From Tumebacillus amylolyticus (GTDB lineage: Bacteria > Bacillota > Bacilli > Tumebacillales > Tumebacillaceae): a stretch of DNA of 64,000 nucleotides. The notes under the pieces were generated by a model, which saw only the letters and a program-made list of their open reading frames with translations, did not search any database and had not been told where the DNA came from. The translations under genes were made by a program, and so were the position numbers. The stretch lies in the NCBI RefSeq assembly GCF_016722965.1, contig NZ_JAEQNB010000004.1, positions 1-64,000 of the forward strand, written 5' to 3'. Positions 36,995-45,594 of the stretch are shown here, in pieces (positions within the stretch are counted from its first letter, which is position 1; every line of letters begins with the position of its first letter).

Positions 36995-38285
36995 ACAAGA
37001 CGATCCCGCGATGGTTGAGCGTTTCGAGGATCAGGGAGTGTGTGCCGAGCAGTTCCTTAAAAGCGACTTCAAACGATTGCGTGGTGGCAAGCGAATCGCA
37101 GAGCTCTTGGGTCGCTTGTTCAAGTTCGTGCAGACGGTTGTGGCTGCGGTAGGAGGAGATGGCGAGTCGCAGTGATTCGATGCCTTGCGTGTGGCGGTTG
37201 TTGGCAAGGTGCAGGGTGGCAAACAGACGGTGCAGATCGCCCGTCTCCGGTTGGTCTGCCGGAAGCATCTCTTGGGCGCGAAGGGCCACTTGCTCGGCGA
37301 GCGGGTAGTTGAACGATTCAAGCGCCATCTTGCCCAAGGCAATCAGCGTGGTGCTTTCTGCCACTTCATCGCCTTCTCGCTCGTATTCGTCGGCGACTTC
37401 TTCGAGGACGGCCATTGCAGCGCTGAGCGACCCGGTTTCTCCTTGGAGGATCGCGTGTTGACGGCGAACTTCCAAGAGCGAATGTTGGAAGCGCATCGTT
37501 TTGTAGAGGGTGATCGCTTGTTCCAAATGGTGAATCGCTTTGCTGTGCTGTTCGAGGCGGCGGTAAGAATCGCCGAGACGACGATGCAGTTCTGCCATCT
37601 CGCGGATATGGCCGGAGTCGCAGTAGCGGGTGACGAGGTCTTCGTAAATTTCCACCGCGTCTTGAATTTTGCCGGAATCGAAGTGCGCCGAAGCGATGCG
37701 GGTCAACAGTTCGACTTCGAGCGCCGGGTCGGGGCAATCGGTGCGATGGAGTTCGTCGAGGCCGTGCAACCAATTGTGCAGAGCCACGGGCAAATTGCGT
37801 TTCTCATAGGCGATGTGGCCGAGCATGAGCAGCGACTGCACAGTCGCATCGACATGGCCCTCCACTTGAGCGAGTTCCATCGCTTGTTGGAAATTCAATT
37901 CGGAAGCATGCAGTTTGCCTTCGTGAAACTGGCAGGTGCCGAGCGCTTGGAGCAGGTCGATCTGCGGAATGTTGCCTTCGCCGGCGTGGTCGGCTACGCT
38001 TTCCAAAAGCGGTAGGGCGGCGCGGTATTCTTTGGAAGCCATCATCGTTTGCGCCATTTTAAAGGTGCTCATATGTTCAAGGTCAAGGTCTACATTGACC
38101 AGCAGCTTGTCCAACGTGACATCTAATTTTTTGGCGATCTCGAACAAAATTTTATAACTGGGTCTTGCACGGTCCGATTCAATTTGCGAAATCATGCTCG
38201 GCGTACAGAGATCCTTGGCAAGATCAATTTGGGTCATCGATTTTTTTAGGCGCATCTCTCGAATGCGGGTTCCCAAGCTTAACAT
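36993..38285 (-). CDS. HTH-TPR transcriptional regulator (RRNPP-like)
   Basis: A 430-residue protein with an N-terminal XRE-type HTH (about 6-62: GTRIREMRLKKSMTQIDLAK and MISQIESDRARPS) and about seven to nine TPR-like helical repeats over the rest. This is the architecture of peptide-responsive or self-contained RRNPP regulators. No exported-peptide gene is seen next to it. It is divergent from a second HTH-TPR gene. A GGAG site is eight bases before ATG 38285. Confidence 0.78.
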   Translation of the reverse strand: MLSLGTRIREMRLKKSMTQIDLAKDLCTPSMISQIESDRARPSYKILFEIAKKLDVTLDKLLVNVDLDLEHMSTFKMAQTMMASKEYRAALPLLESVADHAGEGNIPQIDLLQALGTCQFHEGKLHASELNFQQAMELAQVEGHVDATVQSLLMLGHIAYEKRNLPVALHNWLHGLDELHRTDCPDPALEVELLTRIASAHFDSGKIQDAVEIYEDLVTRYCDSGHIREMAELHRRLGDSYRRLEQHSKAIHHLEQAITLYKTMRFQHSLLEVRRQHAILQGETGSLSAAMAVLEEVADEYEREGDEVAESTTLIALGKMALESFNYPLAEQVALRAQEMLPADQPETGDLHRLFATLHLANNRHTQGIESLRLAISSYRSHNRLHELEQATQELCDSLATTQSFEVAFKELLGTHSLILETLNHRGIVL

Positions 38286-38438
38286 ATGTGATATCTCCTT
38301 TTTTCAAGACAATCGTATTTTGTGAAATCACTCTAATACTAAATATGATAATATTCACTTTGAAGAAAGGGAAGGTCTGAGAGAAAGGTAGAGAAACATT
38401 CCGCCTTTTTCGAAAGTTTTCTAGTTGATGAGAAAAAT

Positions 38439-38487
38439 ATTCCTGAAAGCAGGAATTATGTTTAGGTGATCAAAACTATGGTATCAT
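38439..38487 (+). promoter_or_regulatory. Inverted repeat and -10 element upstream of the HTH-TPR/peptide operon
   Basis: ATTCCTG / CAGGAAT (38439-38445 and 38450-38456), a perfect 7-bp inverted repeat with a four-base centre, lies 26 bp before an extended -10 TGGTATCAT (ending 38487). It is a plausible operator for one of the two divergent regulators. Confidence 0.45.
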
Positions 38488-38524
38488 TCTAAAGTGCAGA
38501 TAATTCAATTCGAGGTGATTCACC

Positions 38525-39847
38525 ATGACACTGGCGATCGACGAACGAAATCGCCTCATAGGCGAAAACCTTCGCAAATATAGGTTGCTTAAAGGGTTAA
38601 CCCAAGATGAACTGGCTGAAGGACTTTGTAGTGTCAGCCAGTTGAGCAAAGTGGAAAATGGGAAGACCTATTTGAAGCGAACGATCTTAAAAGAGATGTC
38701 CAACCGCTTGGGAGTCACCGTCGAACGGATCGAATCACAAGACGCGCTGTTGGAAGAATTGAGCGAGACGTTGCAGTTGGCCAAAGACTCTCGAACGGCC
38801 GGCAACATCGAGCGAGCGTTGGAGTATGTGGTGCTCGTGGTGGAACAGTCGCGGGCGTTTGAGTATCCGTCGTTGTTGCTGGAAAGCTTGCAAATTCAAT
38901 GTTCGTTGCTCAATCAGATCAACGAAACGGAGAAAGTTATCCAGATTGTGCAGGGAGTCTTCGAAGAAAACTTGCCGATGACGGCGGAAGACCGGTTGTT
39001 TTTCCATTTGGAATATGGGATTGCATATGAATACAGCGGTCACCAAGTTGCGGCATACGATGCGTATTGCCGCGCCGATCAGGAAATTGACAATCTGCAA
39101 AGCAACTTTGAAACCCGTTTTCGCGTCTACTACTCTCTGGCGCGCATTCATTTCAGTATGAACAACCACCGCACCGCCCTGCGTTATTTTGAGAAGGCGG
39201 AGCTGATGGCGACCGAGATCAACCGACACTTGTGGCGGATTCGTTCTACTTATATGAAAGCGACCGTCATGAGGCTGCTTGGCAACTTCGAGCAGGCGGA
39301 GGAGATCTTCACGGGAACGCTCAAGGAAGCGACCGACAATCAATACCTGATCGACGTGGGGATTATCAACAACAACATGGGCTGTATGTACCTGGAGCGC
39401 GAAGAGTACGGACAAGCGTTCTCCCATTTAAATCGTGCCGTCAAAGTCTATGAGATTCTGGAGAACCACAAATTCCTGTGCGAAACGCTGCTCTATCTGG
39501 CGGAACTCAAGTTTCGAACGGGTGAATATACCCGGACGATCGCGTATGTGGAGCAGGCTTTGGAAGTTTCCGAACGCGCCGCGAAGCAGACGTACCAAGA
39601 GCGCGCCAAGGCGAATCGCATCTTGGGTTGGGTTAAAAGGGAGCAAGGGGACTTTGAAGCCTACGTTACACAGTTGGAAAAAGCTCTAAACATTTACGAC
39701 GACAATCACGTGGTCTTCGAAGCGTATGAAGTTGCCAAAGAATTGGCAGAAGAATTCTATAAAAAAAGTGATTCTAGGGCTGTTGAAATCTATCGAAAAG
39801 CTGTACAATACAATGAGAAAGCACTAGAATTCGGCAAGAGGAGGTGA
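38525..39847 (+). CDS. HTH-TPR regulator, RRNPP quorum-sensing receptor candidate
   Basis: A 440-residue protein. The XRE HTH is at about 10-66 (LRKYRLLKGLTQDELAEGL and VSQLSKVENGKTYL), followed by TPR-type repeats from about 80 to the end. Fold and length match peptide-binding RRNPP receptors such as NprR or PlcR-type proteins. The gene ends AAGAGGAGGTGA, whose last codons form a near-perfect ribosome binding site for the small exported-peptide gene eight bases later. That pairing is why I call it a receptor candidate rather than just a regulator. Confidence 0.82.
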   Translation: MTLAIDERNRLIGENLRKYRLLKGLTQDELAEGLCSVSQLSKVENGKTYLKRTILKEMSNRLGVTVERIESQDALLEELSETLQLAKDSRTAGNIERALEYVVLVVEQSRAFEYPSLLLESLQIQCSLLNQINETEKVIQIVQGVFEENLPMTAEDRLFFHLEYGIAYEYSGHQVAAYDAYCRADQEIDNLQSNFETRFRVYYSLARIHFSMNNHRTALRYFEKAELMATEINRHLWRIRSTYMKATVMRLLGNFEQAEEIFTGTLKEATDNQYLIDVGIINNNMGCMYLEREEYGQAFSHLNRAVKVYEILENHKFLCETLLYLAELKFRTGEYTRTIAYVEQALEVSERAAKQTYQERAKANRILGWVKREQGDFEAYVTQLEKALNIYDDNHVVFEAYEVAKELAEEFYKKSDSRAVEIYRKAVQYNEKALEFGKRR

Positions 39848-39855
39848 CGGGATTC

Positions 39856-39984
39856 ATGAAAAAATTCGTAGCTTTGGCACTGGTGGCTGCACTGGCATTC
39901 GTCTCCATCGTTTCCACAGTTGAGCAAAAGGAAGCCAACCAAATGCCTCCTTACAACCTGGTAGGTACGACGACGACTAAATAA
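39856..39984 (+). CDS. Phr-like exported signalling propeptide
   Basis: A 42-residue peptide: two Lys, a hydrophobic stretch (FVALALVAALAFVSIVS), then a polar tail ending PPYNLVGTTTTK. A Sec signal followed by a short tail is the layout of Phr/NprX/PapR pheromone precursors. Its ribosome binding site AGGAGGTGA is embedded in the last codons and stop of the HTH-TPR gene. TTGAAA (39783) and TACAAT (39804) inside the regulator could form a weak internal promoter, 15-bp spacer. The mature peptide cannot be defined from sequence. Confidence 0.75.
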   Translation: MKKFVALALVAALAFVSIVSTVEQKEANQMPPYNLVGTTTTK

Positions 39985-39998
39985 ATAGAACGTATCTG

Positions 39999-40036
39999 GA
40001 AAGAGCTCGCCGTCAAAACCGGGGAGCTTTTTTGTG
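39999..40036 (+). terminator. Terminator of the HTH-TPR/peptide operon
   Basis: Stem AGCTCGCCG / CGGGGAGCT (one mismatch) and T-run. Confidence 0.75.
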
Positions 40037-40087
40037 TTTTACAGGATTTAGGAAACATATGTATGGGTAAGAGAGAGGGGGAGCCTT

Positions 40088-40402
40088 ATGCATTGGTTCT
40101 ATTGGGCCGCCGGGATCATGCTCGCGTTCGTCGCGTTGATCGCGTATTTCATCTATACGCCGTCCATGCAACGCGCCGAAGTGTCCAGCGGCTTCTCGAT
40201 CCAAGACCTCGTCGGCAAGATCGGCGTTGTCACTGTGACCATTCCGGTCAAGGGCGGCTATGGCGAAGTGTTGATTCGCGTGGGTGCGAGCAACACCAAC
40301 CAAATCGCCGGCAGTTTTTCGGGCGACCCGATTCCGGAAGGCACACGCGTCGTGATCGTCCGTGCGGCTCAGCACACGATCTACGTCTCACCGTTCGAAT
40401 AA
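40088..40402 (+). CDS. NfeD-like membrane protein (YuaF-like)
   Basis: A 104-residue protein with one N-terminal helix (about 3-22) and a soluble OB-fold-like domain. It resembles the short NfeD proteins that sit next to flotillin genes, such as Bacillus YuaF. It is 19 bases upstream of a flotillin gene, confirming the pair. GAGAGGGGGAG precedes ATG 40088. Confidence 0.82.
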   Translation: MHWFYWAAGIMLAFVALIAYFIYTPSMQRAEVSSGFSIQDLVGKIGVVTVTIPVKGGYGEVLIRVGASNTNQIAGSFSGDPIPEGTRVVIVRAAQHTIYVSPFE

Positions 40403-40421
40403 GAAAGGGGTTGTCGCTCAC

Positions 40422-41885
40422 ATGCCACCGATCTATGTCACTCTCCCCGCCGTTTTTCTCGGAGTCTTATTGATTCTCGCCCTTGCATTCTGGGCTCGAT
40501 ATCGCACCGTCGGCCCGGAGTCGGCGATGATCGTCACGGGCAGTTTCCTCGGGCACAAAAACGTCAACGTCGACGAATCGGGCCGCAAGATCAAGATCGT
40601 GCGCGGCGGCGGTGCGTTCATCGTGCCGATTTTTCAAAAAGCGGAGTTGCTCTCCTTGCTCTCTCATAAACTTCACGTCTCCACGCAGGAAGTGTACACC
40701 GGGCAGGGCGTGCCGATCATGGCGGACGGTGTGGCGATCATCAAAGTCGGCGGCACGGTCGAGGACGTCGCCACGGCGGCGGAGCAGTTCATGGGCAAGG
40801 ATGAAAAAGCGGTCGATGCCGAAGCGCAAGAAGTGCTGGAAGGCCATCTGCGGGCGATCTTGGGCGCGATGACCGTCGAGGAAGTGTACCGCAACCGCGA
40901 GAAGTTCGCCCAAGAAGTGCAGTCGGTCGCCGCCAAAGATTTGCGAAAAATGGGCTTGCAGATCGTCTCGTTCACCATCCGGGACGTGCGGGACAAAAAC
41001 GGCTACCTCGAAGCGCTCGGGAAACCGCGTATCGCCGCAGTCAAGCGGGACGCCGACATCGCAGAGGCGGAAGCGTTCCGCGATGCCCGCATTCAGAAAG
41101 CGAAGGCGCACGAAGAAGCCCAGCGTGCCGAACTTTTGCGCGACACGAACGTCGCCGAAGCGGAGAAAGACAAGGAACTGAAAGTGGCATCCTTCAAACG
41201 GGAGCAAGACATGGCGCGTGCCGAAGCGGACCAAGCGTACGCCGTGCAAGAAGCGCGGGCGAAGCAGCAGGTCGTGGAAGAGCAGATGCAGATCGAACTG
41301 GTGCGCAAGGACCGCACGATCGAGTTGGAAGAAAAGGAGATCGTGCGTCGCGAGAAGCAATACGACGCCGAGGTCAAGAAAAAAGCGGACGCCGACCGCT
41401 ACGCCGTCGAACAAGCGGCCGAAGCGGACAAAGCCCGCCGCATGCGTGAAGCGGACGCCCAGCAATACAAGATCGAAGCGGAAGCCAAAGCGCATGCCGA
41501 ACAGAAGCGATTGGAAGGCTTGGCGATTGCCGATGCAGAACGGGCAAAAGGGACAGCCGAAGCGGATGTCATCCGCCTGCGAGGTCTTGCCGAAGCGCAA
41601 GCCAAGGAGAAACTCGCCGAAGCGTTCCAGAAGTTCGGTGAAGCGGCGGTCTTAGACATCATCGTCAAGATGCTCCCGGAACTGGCAGGTCGAATCGCAC
41701 AGCCGATCTCGCAGATCGACAAACTGACCGTCGTGGACACCGGTAACGGAGCCGGCGCCACCCGCGTCTCCAACTACGTCACAGAACTGATGGCCACCGC
41801 CCCCGAAATGCTAAAAAGCGTCTCCGGCCTCGACGTTGAAGCCCTGATCAAAGGGCTCACCCAACGCAAAACCAAAGTGGAATAA
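40422..41885 (+). CDS. floT: Flotillin-like protein FloT
   Basis: A 487-residue flotillin. A membrane hairpin or helix opens the protein (about 3-24), then an SPFH domain (about 30-215), then a long Glu/Ala/Lys coiled coil (about 215-400) with many EA repeats, and a C-terminal domain. Flotillins organise membrane microdomains. The NfeD partner is directly upstream, as with yuaF-floT in Bacillus. GAAAGGGG precedes ATG 40422. Confidence 0.93.
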   Translation: MPPIYVTLPAVFLGVLLILALAFWARYRTVGPESAMIVTGSFLGHKNVNVDESGRKIKIVRGGGAFIVPIFQKAELLSLLSHKLHVSTQEVYTGQGVPIMADGVAIIKVGGTVEDVATAAEQFMGKDEKAVDAEAQEVLEGHLRAILGAMTVEEVYRNREKFAQEVQSVAAKDLRKMGLQIVSFTIRDVRDKNGYLEALGKPRIAAVKRDADIAEAEAFRDARIQKAKAHEEAQRAELLRDTNVAEAEKDKELKVASFKREQDMARAEADQAYAVQEARAKQQVVEEQMQIELVRKDRTIELEEKEIVRREKQYDAEVKKKADADRYAVEQAAEADKARRMREADAQQYKIEAEAKAHAEQKRLEGLAIADAERAKGTAEADVIRLRGLAEAQAKEKLAEAFQKFGEAAVLDIIVKMLPELAGRIAQPISQIDKLTVVDTGNGAGATRVSNYVTELMATAPEMLKSVSGLDVEALIKGLTQRKTKVE

Positions 41886-41925
41886 AAAAAGCCCGCCGTC
41901 TCCCTGCGAGACGGCGGGCTTTATT
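41886..41925. terminator. Bidirectional terminator
   Basis: Stem AAAGCCCGCCGTCTC / GAGACGGCGGGCTTT between convergent genes. Confidence 0.9.
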
Positions 41926-42382
41926 ACAGACCGTATTGCGTCAGCAACTTCTCCGCAACCGACCCCTCATCAGCCGTTGCAATCTCCACCAAGTCACCGA
42001 GGGAATTTGCAAAACTTTCGCTCACCTTCACCAATCGCTTCAATTTCACATCATGCCGATACAAGTTCCCTGACGTATGGTACACGATCCATTGCGCTTC
42101 ATCGACCACCACGAACACCAACGCATCTCGATACGGTTGATCCAAATCGTCCAGCCGGTGCAACGCGGGCAGGTAAAACTCACGCCCGTTGACGTCGAAC
42201 TTCCATTCATTCGGGCCGATTTCCTTGTAAAAAGCCGCCAACTCCTCCGGCAGCGTCGGCAACGGACCTTGGAATTCAATCGCCAGTTGTTTGCGGAAGT
42301 GGCCCGGATCGTACTTGCGCAACAACTTGTTCAGCAGTTCATCGTAATTCGGCGTGTTGGGGTTCGTGGTGGTCGTGGACAT
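41924..42382 (-). CDS. SUKH-like (SMI1/KNR4-type) small protein, tentative
   Basis: A 152-residue soluble protein. The section LPEELAAFYKEIGPNEWKFD then EFYLPALHRLDDL resembles the core of SMI1/KNR4 (SUKH) proteins, which include toxin-immunity proteins. This is based on general pattern only. A strong GGAGGAGG site precedes ATG 42382. No toxin gene is adjacent. Confidence 0.5.
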   Translation of the reverse strand: MSTTTTNPNTPNYDELLNKLLRKYDPGHFRKQLAIEFQGPLPTLPEELAAFYKEIGPNEWKFDVNGREFYLPALHRLDDLDQPYRDALVFVVVDEAQWIVYHTSGNLYRHDVKLKRLVKVSESFANSLGDLVEIATADEGSVAEKLLTQYGL

Positions 42383-42481
42383 GAAGCTCCTCCTCCGTGC
42401 AGGTGTTTGTCTTAGAATGCCCGATTCCAGCGCATACTAGTTCAGGTACACCAACCATTTTTCGGCAAAGGAGTGAGTCGG

Positions 42482-43666
42482 GTGGAACTGAATGAAAAAC
42501 GAGTCGTCGATACCTTTCTGGAGCTCGTGAAGATCGACACCCCTTCGTATTTCGAGCGGCCGATGGCCGATCATCTTTTGAAAACATTGAAAGAACTCGG
42601 CCTGGAGGTCACAGAGGACGATGCGGGCAACAAAGTCATGCAAGGATTGGGCAAGGAAACTCGCGAACTGCTCAAGCACGAGAAACAGACCGGCAACTTG
42701 ATCGCCACGCTCAAAGGCACCGTCCAAGGCGCGCCAAAACTCCTGTTCACCGCCCACATGGACACCGTCGTCGCCGCACCGGGCATCAAACCGCAGATTG
42801 AGGGCGACGTCATCCGCACAGACGGCAAGACCATCCTCGGTGCCGACGATCGCGCCGGGATTGCTGCCATCCTCGAAGCGATTCGCTTCCTCAAGGAAAA
42901 CAACATCGAACACGGCGACCTGCAATTCGCCTTCACCATCGCCGAAGAGACCGGCCTCTACGGATCGCTCTACCTCGATATGAAAAAAATCAACGCCGAC
43001 TTCGCGTTCGTCATGGATTCCGGCGGACCGCCCGACTCGATTATCGTCTCGTCCCCGACGGAGGTGGACTTTACCGTGCTCATCTACGGCAAAGCGGCAC
43101 ACTCCGGCGTCAACCCGGAGGACGGCCTGAACGCGATCTCCGTCGCCGCCGATGCGATTTCCAAACTCAAACTCGGACGCATCGACGAAGAAACCACGAT
43201 CAACATCGGCATCATCCAAGGCGGGGAAAAAACCAACATCGTCTGTGACCGCTGCGAAATTCTCGGCGAAGTCCGCAGCCGCAACGAGCAGAAACTCAGC
43301 GAGCAGATCGCAAAAGTTCACTCCGCCTTCCAGATGGCCGGCGAAAAGTGGAGTGCGAAAGTGGACATTCGCGAGGAAAAAATCTACTCCGGCTTCAACT
43401 TGAGCGCAGAGGACGAAGTGGTGCGCCTCGCGATGGAAGGCCTGCGCAAAGTCGGCATCGAACCGAAACTGGCTCCGCGCGGCGGAGGCTCCGACACGAA
43501 CAACCTCAACACCAAGGGCATCCCCGCCGTCAACCTCGGCGTCGGCGCCAACAAGGACCACACGGTCGAAGAAAACCTGCGCATCAAAGACCTGACCGAC
43601 GCCACCCGTCTCGTCGTCGGCATCATCCAAACAGCGGCGGAACGTGCGGGGGTAGAAGCCAAATGA
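42482..43666 (+). CDS. M20 family peptidase, PepT-like
   Basis: A 394-residue metallopeptidase related to the gene at 28941-30062. Motifs are FTAHMDTVVAAPG, ILGADDRAG, FTIAEETGLYGS and the dimerisation segment AHSGVNPEDGLNAIS. GTG 42482 is chosen, eight bases after AAAGGAG. Its stop overlaps the next start (ATGA). Confidence 0.85.
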   Translation: MELNEKRVVDTFLELVKIDTPSYFERPMADHLLKTLKELGLEVTEDDAGNKVMQGLGKETRELLKHEKQTGNLIATLKGTVQGAPKLLFTAHMDTVVAAPGIKPQIEGDVIRTDGKTILGADDRAGIAAILEAIRFLKENNIEHGDLQFAFTIAEETGLYGSLYLDMKKINADFAFVMDSGGPPDSIIVSSPTEVDFTVLIYGKAAHSGVNPEDGLNAISVAADAISKLKLGRIDEETTINIGIIQGGEKTNIVCDRCEILGEVRSRNEQKLSEQIAKVHSAFQMAGEKWSAKVDIREEKIYSGFNLSAEDEVVRLAMEGLRKVGIEPKLAPRGGGSDTNNLNTKGIPAVNLGVGANKDHTVEENLRIKDLTDATRLVVGIIQTAAERAGVEAK

Positions 43667-44847
43667 TGCGAAGCTTGGAGCGCGGCACCGTTTCTGCGGT
43701 GCTGGAAGGAGAATTGCTGGTCGAAGTCAACGGGGAACTCGAGCGGGCGATGATCGAACCGTCGCTCGCCCAAACGGTCGAGGTCGGGGACACCGTCCTC
43801 CTGAACACAACGGGAGTTCGCTTGCGTCTGGGCACGGGCGGCGTTCATTTCGTGGTCTCCATCGAGGGAAAAAGCCCGTCGACTCTTTCCGGCGACGGGC
43901 ACATCATCAAACTCCGCTACACTCCGCAACAAATGGCGGTCCACGCCGTCGAAGAGCAAAGCCATCCGATGCACGCCGTGATGACAGAGGCAGAAACTCT
44001 CGACGGAACCCCCGTCATCATCTGCGAACTTCACAGCATGATCCCCGCCGTGGCGATGTCGTTTCACCACGAGATGTCAAATGGTGGGGGAGAAAACGAA
44101 GGGGAAGAAATCGAGGACACAGCTCAGCCCCGCGTCGTCTACGTCATGACCGACGGCGGAGCGCTTCCGATGCACTTCTCCAAAACCATCGCAACGCTCA
44201 AAAAACTCGGCCTGCTCACCGCCACCGTTACCGTGGGCCATGCGTACGGCGGTGATTTGGAAGCGGTCAATCTCTACAGCGGCCTGCTCGCGGCCAAACA
44301 CGTTTTGCAAGCGGACATCATCCTCTGCGGCATGGGCCCCGGCATCGTCGGAACGGGTACACGCTATGGGCACACCGGCATCGAAGTCGGGCAGGCTGTC
44401 AACGCCGTGCATGTGCTGGAGGGCGAAGCGATCGTCGTCCCGCGCTTGTCTTTTGCAGACAAACGCGAACGCCACCAAGGTCTCTCGCATCACACCTTGA
44501 CCGCCCTCGGCCGCGTGGCTCTTGCCTCGGCTACCGTGCCGCTCCCCAACCTCGACGATGCCCAAGCGACCGCCGTCTGGAAGCAGATCACGCAGTCGGG
44601 TCTGCATCTGCGTCACCGACTCGTCGGACTCTCCGGACGTTCCATACTGGACGCATCACAGCGTTTTCCAGTACCATTAAGAACGATGGGTCGGACGCTT
44701 TCGGACGATCCGGCTTTTTTCCTCGCTGCAGGTGCGGCGGGAGAGTGGGCCGCAAGACAAAAAAAACGCCCGCAGAAGAAGCGTGCGCTTCTTAGCGGGT
44801 CGTCGAAGTCGAATTCGCATTCCGTTCCAAAAATTGTTGAAGCGTAA
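43663..44847 (+). CDS. DUF3866 family protein
   Basis: A 394-residue soluble protein with an N-terminal beta-rich part (about 1-70) and a central segment rich in Gly and His (MTDGGALPMHFSKTIA, VGHAYGGDLEAVNLYSGL, GMGPGIVGTGTRYGHTGIEV). It fits DUF3866, which lacks a known role. It starts within the stop codon of the peptidase gene. Its last 56 bases overlap the 3' end of mciZ on the opposite strand, which is unusual. Confidence 0.82.
   Translation: MMRSLERGTVSAVLEGELLVEVNGELERAMIEPSLAQTVEVGDTVLLNTTGVRLRLGTGGVHFVVSIEGKSPSTLSGDGHIIKLRYTPQQMAVHAVEEQSHPMHAVMTEAETLDGTPVIICELHSMIPAVAMSFHHEMSNGGGENEGEEIEDTAQPRVVYVMTDGGALPMHFSKTIATLKKLGLLTATVTVGHAYGGDLEAVNLYSGLLAAKHVLQADIILCGMGPGIVGTGTRYGHTGIEVGQAVNAVHVLEGEAIVVPRLSFADKRERHQGLSHHTLTALGRVALASATVPLPNLDDAQATAVWKQITQSGLHLRHRLVGLSGRSILDASQRFPVPLRTMGRTLSDDPAFFLAAGAAGEWAARQKKRPQKKRALLSGSSKSNSHSVPKIVEA
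44758..44802 (-). terminator. Terminator of mciZ, inside DUF3866
   Basis: On the minus strand, CCCGCTAAGAAGCG / CGCTTCTTCTGCGGG pairs and is followed by a run of eight T. It directly follows the mciZ coding region and lies within the convergent DUF3866 gene. Confidence 0.75.
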
Positions 44848-44941
44848 GGTTGCTGCCTGCGTACTGGCGGAGCAGGGCGCGGACTTGCCACGCTTTGCCC
44901 GCGATGCGCAGGCTGTTTTCCGTGAGTTGCGTTTTCAACAT
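44792..44941 (-). CDS. mciZ: MciZ, FtsZ assembly inhibitor
   Basis: A 49-residue peptide. The central GKAWQVRALLRQYAG matches Bacillus MciZ (GKAWEIRAKLKEYG), a mother-cell peptide that blocks FtsZ polymerisation during sporulation. Being next to nudF matches the expected neighbourhood. GGGAGGG is seven to eight bases before ATG 44941. The last 56 bases overlap the 3' end of DUF3866. Confidence 0.8.
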   Translation of the reverse strand: MLKTQLTENSLRIAGKAWQVRALLRQYAGSNLTLQQFLERNANSTSTTR

Positions 44942-45028
44942 TGAGAATCCCTCCCGGCTTGTCCGTATCAGATGTTCAAGTCTATGACGGGAGGGGCTCC
45001 GTTTATTCCGGAGGAGGAGAAAAAAGCA

Positions 45029-45589
45029 ATGACGCAAAACGTAGACCACTTGATTGAAAAACAGCTGAACTCGGAGACGATCTACGAAGGCAAATTCATC
45101 ACTTTGACCGTCCAGACGGTCGAACTGCCCAACGGCAAACAAGCCACACGCGAAGTCATCCAGCATCCGGGTGCAGTTACGGTGCTCGCCATCACGGCGG
45201 AGGACAAGATCCTGCTCGTCAATCAATTTCGCAAAGCGACCAACCGCACGCTGTTGGAAACGCCGGCAGGGAAGTTGGAGCCGGGCGAAGATCCGTTGAC
45301 TTCGGCGAAGCGCGAGTTGGAGGAAGAGACCGGCTACCAAGCGGCCCAGTGGAAACACTTGAGCTCGTTTTACACCTCGCCCGGATTTGCGGACGAACTG
45401 ATGCATTCCTACGTCGCGACCGATTTGACGCTTTTGAAGCAGAATCTTGATGAGGACGAATTCCTCGACGTTCTGCACGTCACGGCAGACGAGGCGGAAG
45501 CGATGGTCCTCGACGGCCGCATCGCAGACGCCAAGACGGTCGCACTCGTCTACTGGTGGTTGCGGGAACGTCAACGTGAAGGGAAGTAA
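45029..45589 (+). CDS. nudF: ADP-ribose pyrophosphatase NudF
   Basis: A 186-residue Nudix hydrolase that splits ADP-ribose. The Nudix box is complete (GKLEPGEDPLTSAKRELEEE then TGY). ATG 45029 is taken, since GGAGGAGGA is about ten bases upstream. It is followed six bases later by the endonuclease Q-like gene. Confidence 0.92.
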   Translation: MTQNVDHLIEKQLNSETIYEGKFITLTVQTVELPNGKQATREVIQHPGAVTVLAITAEDKILLVNQFRKATNRTLLETPAGKLEPGEDPLTSAKRELEEETGYQAAQWKHLSSFYTSPGFADELMHSYVATDLTLLKQNLDEDEFLDVLHVTADEAEAMVLDGRIADAKTVALVYWWLRERQREGK

Positions 45590-45594
45590 GACGT

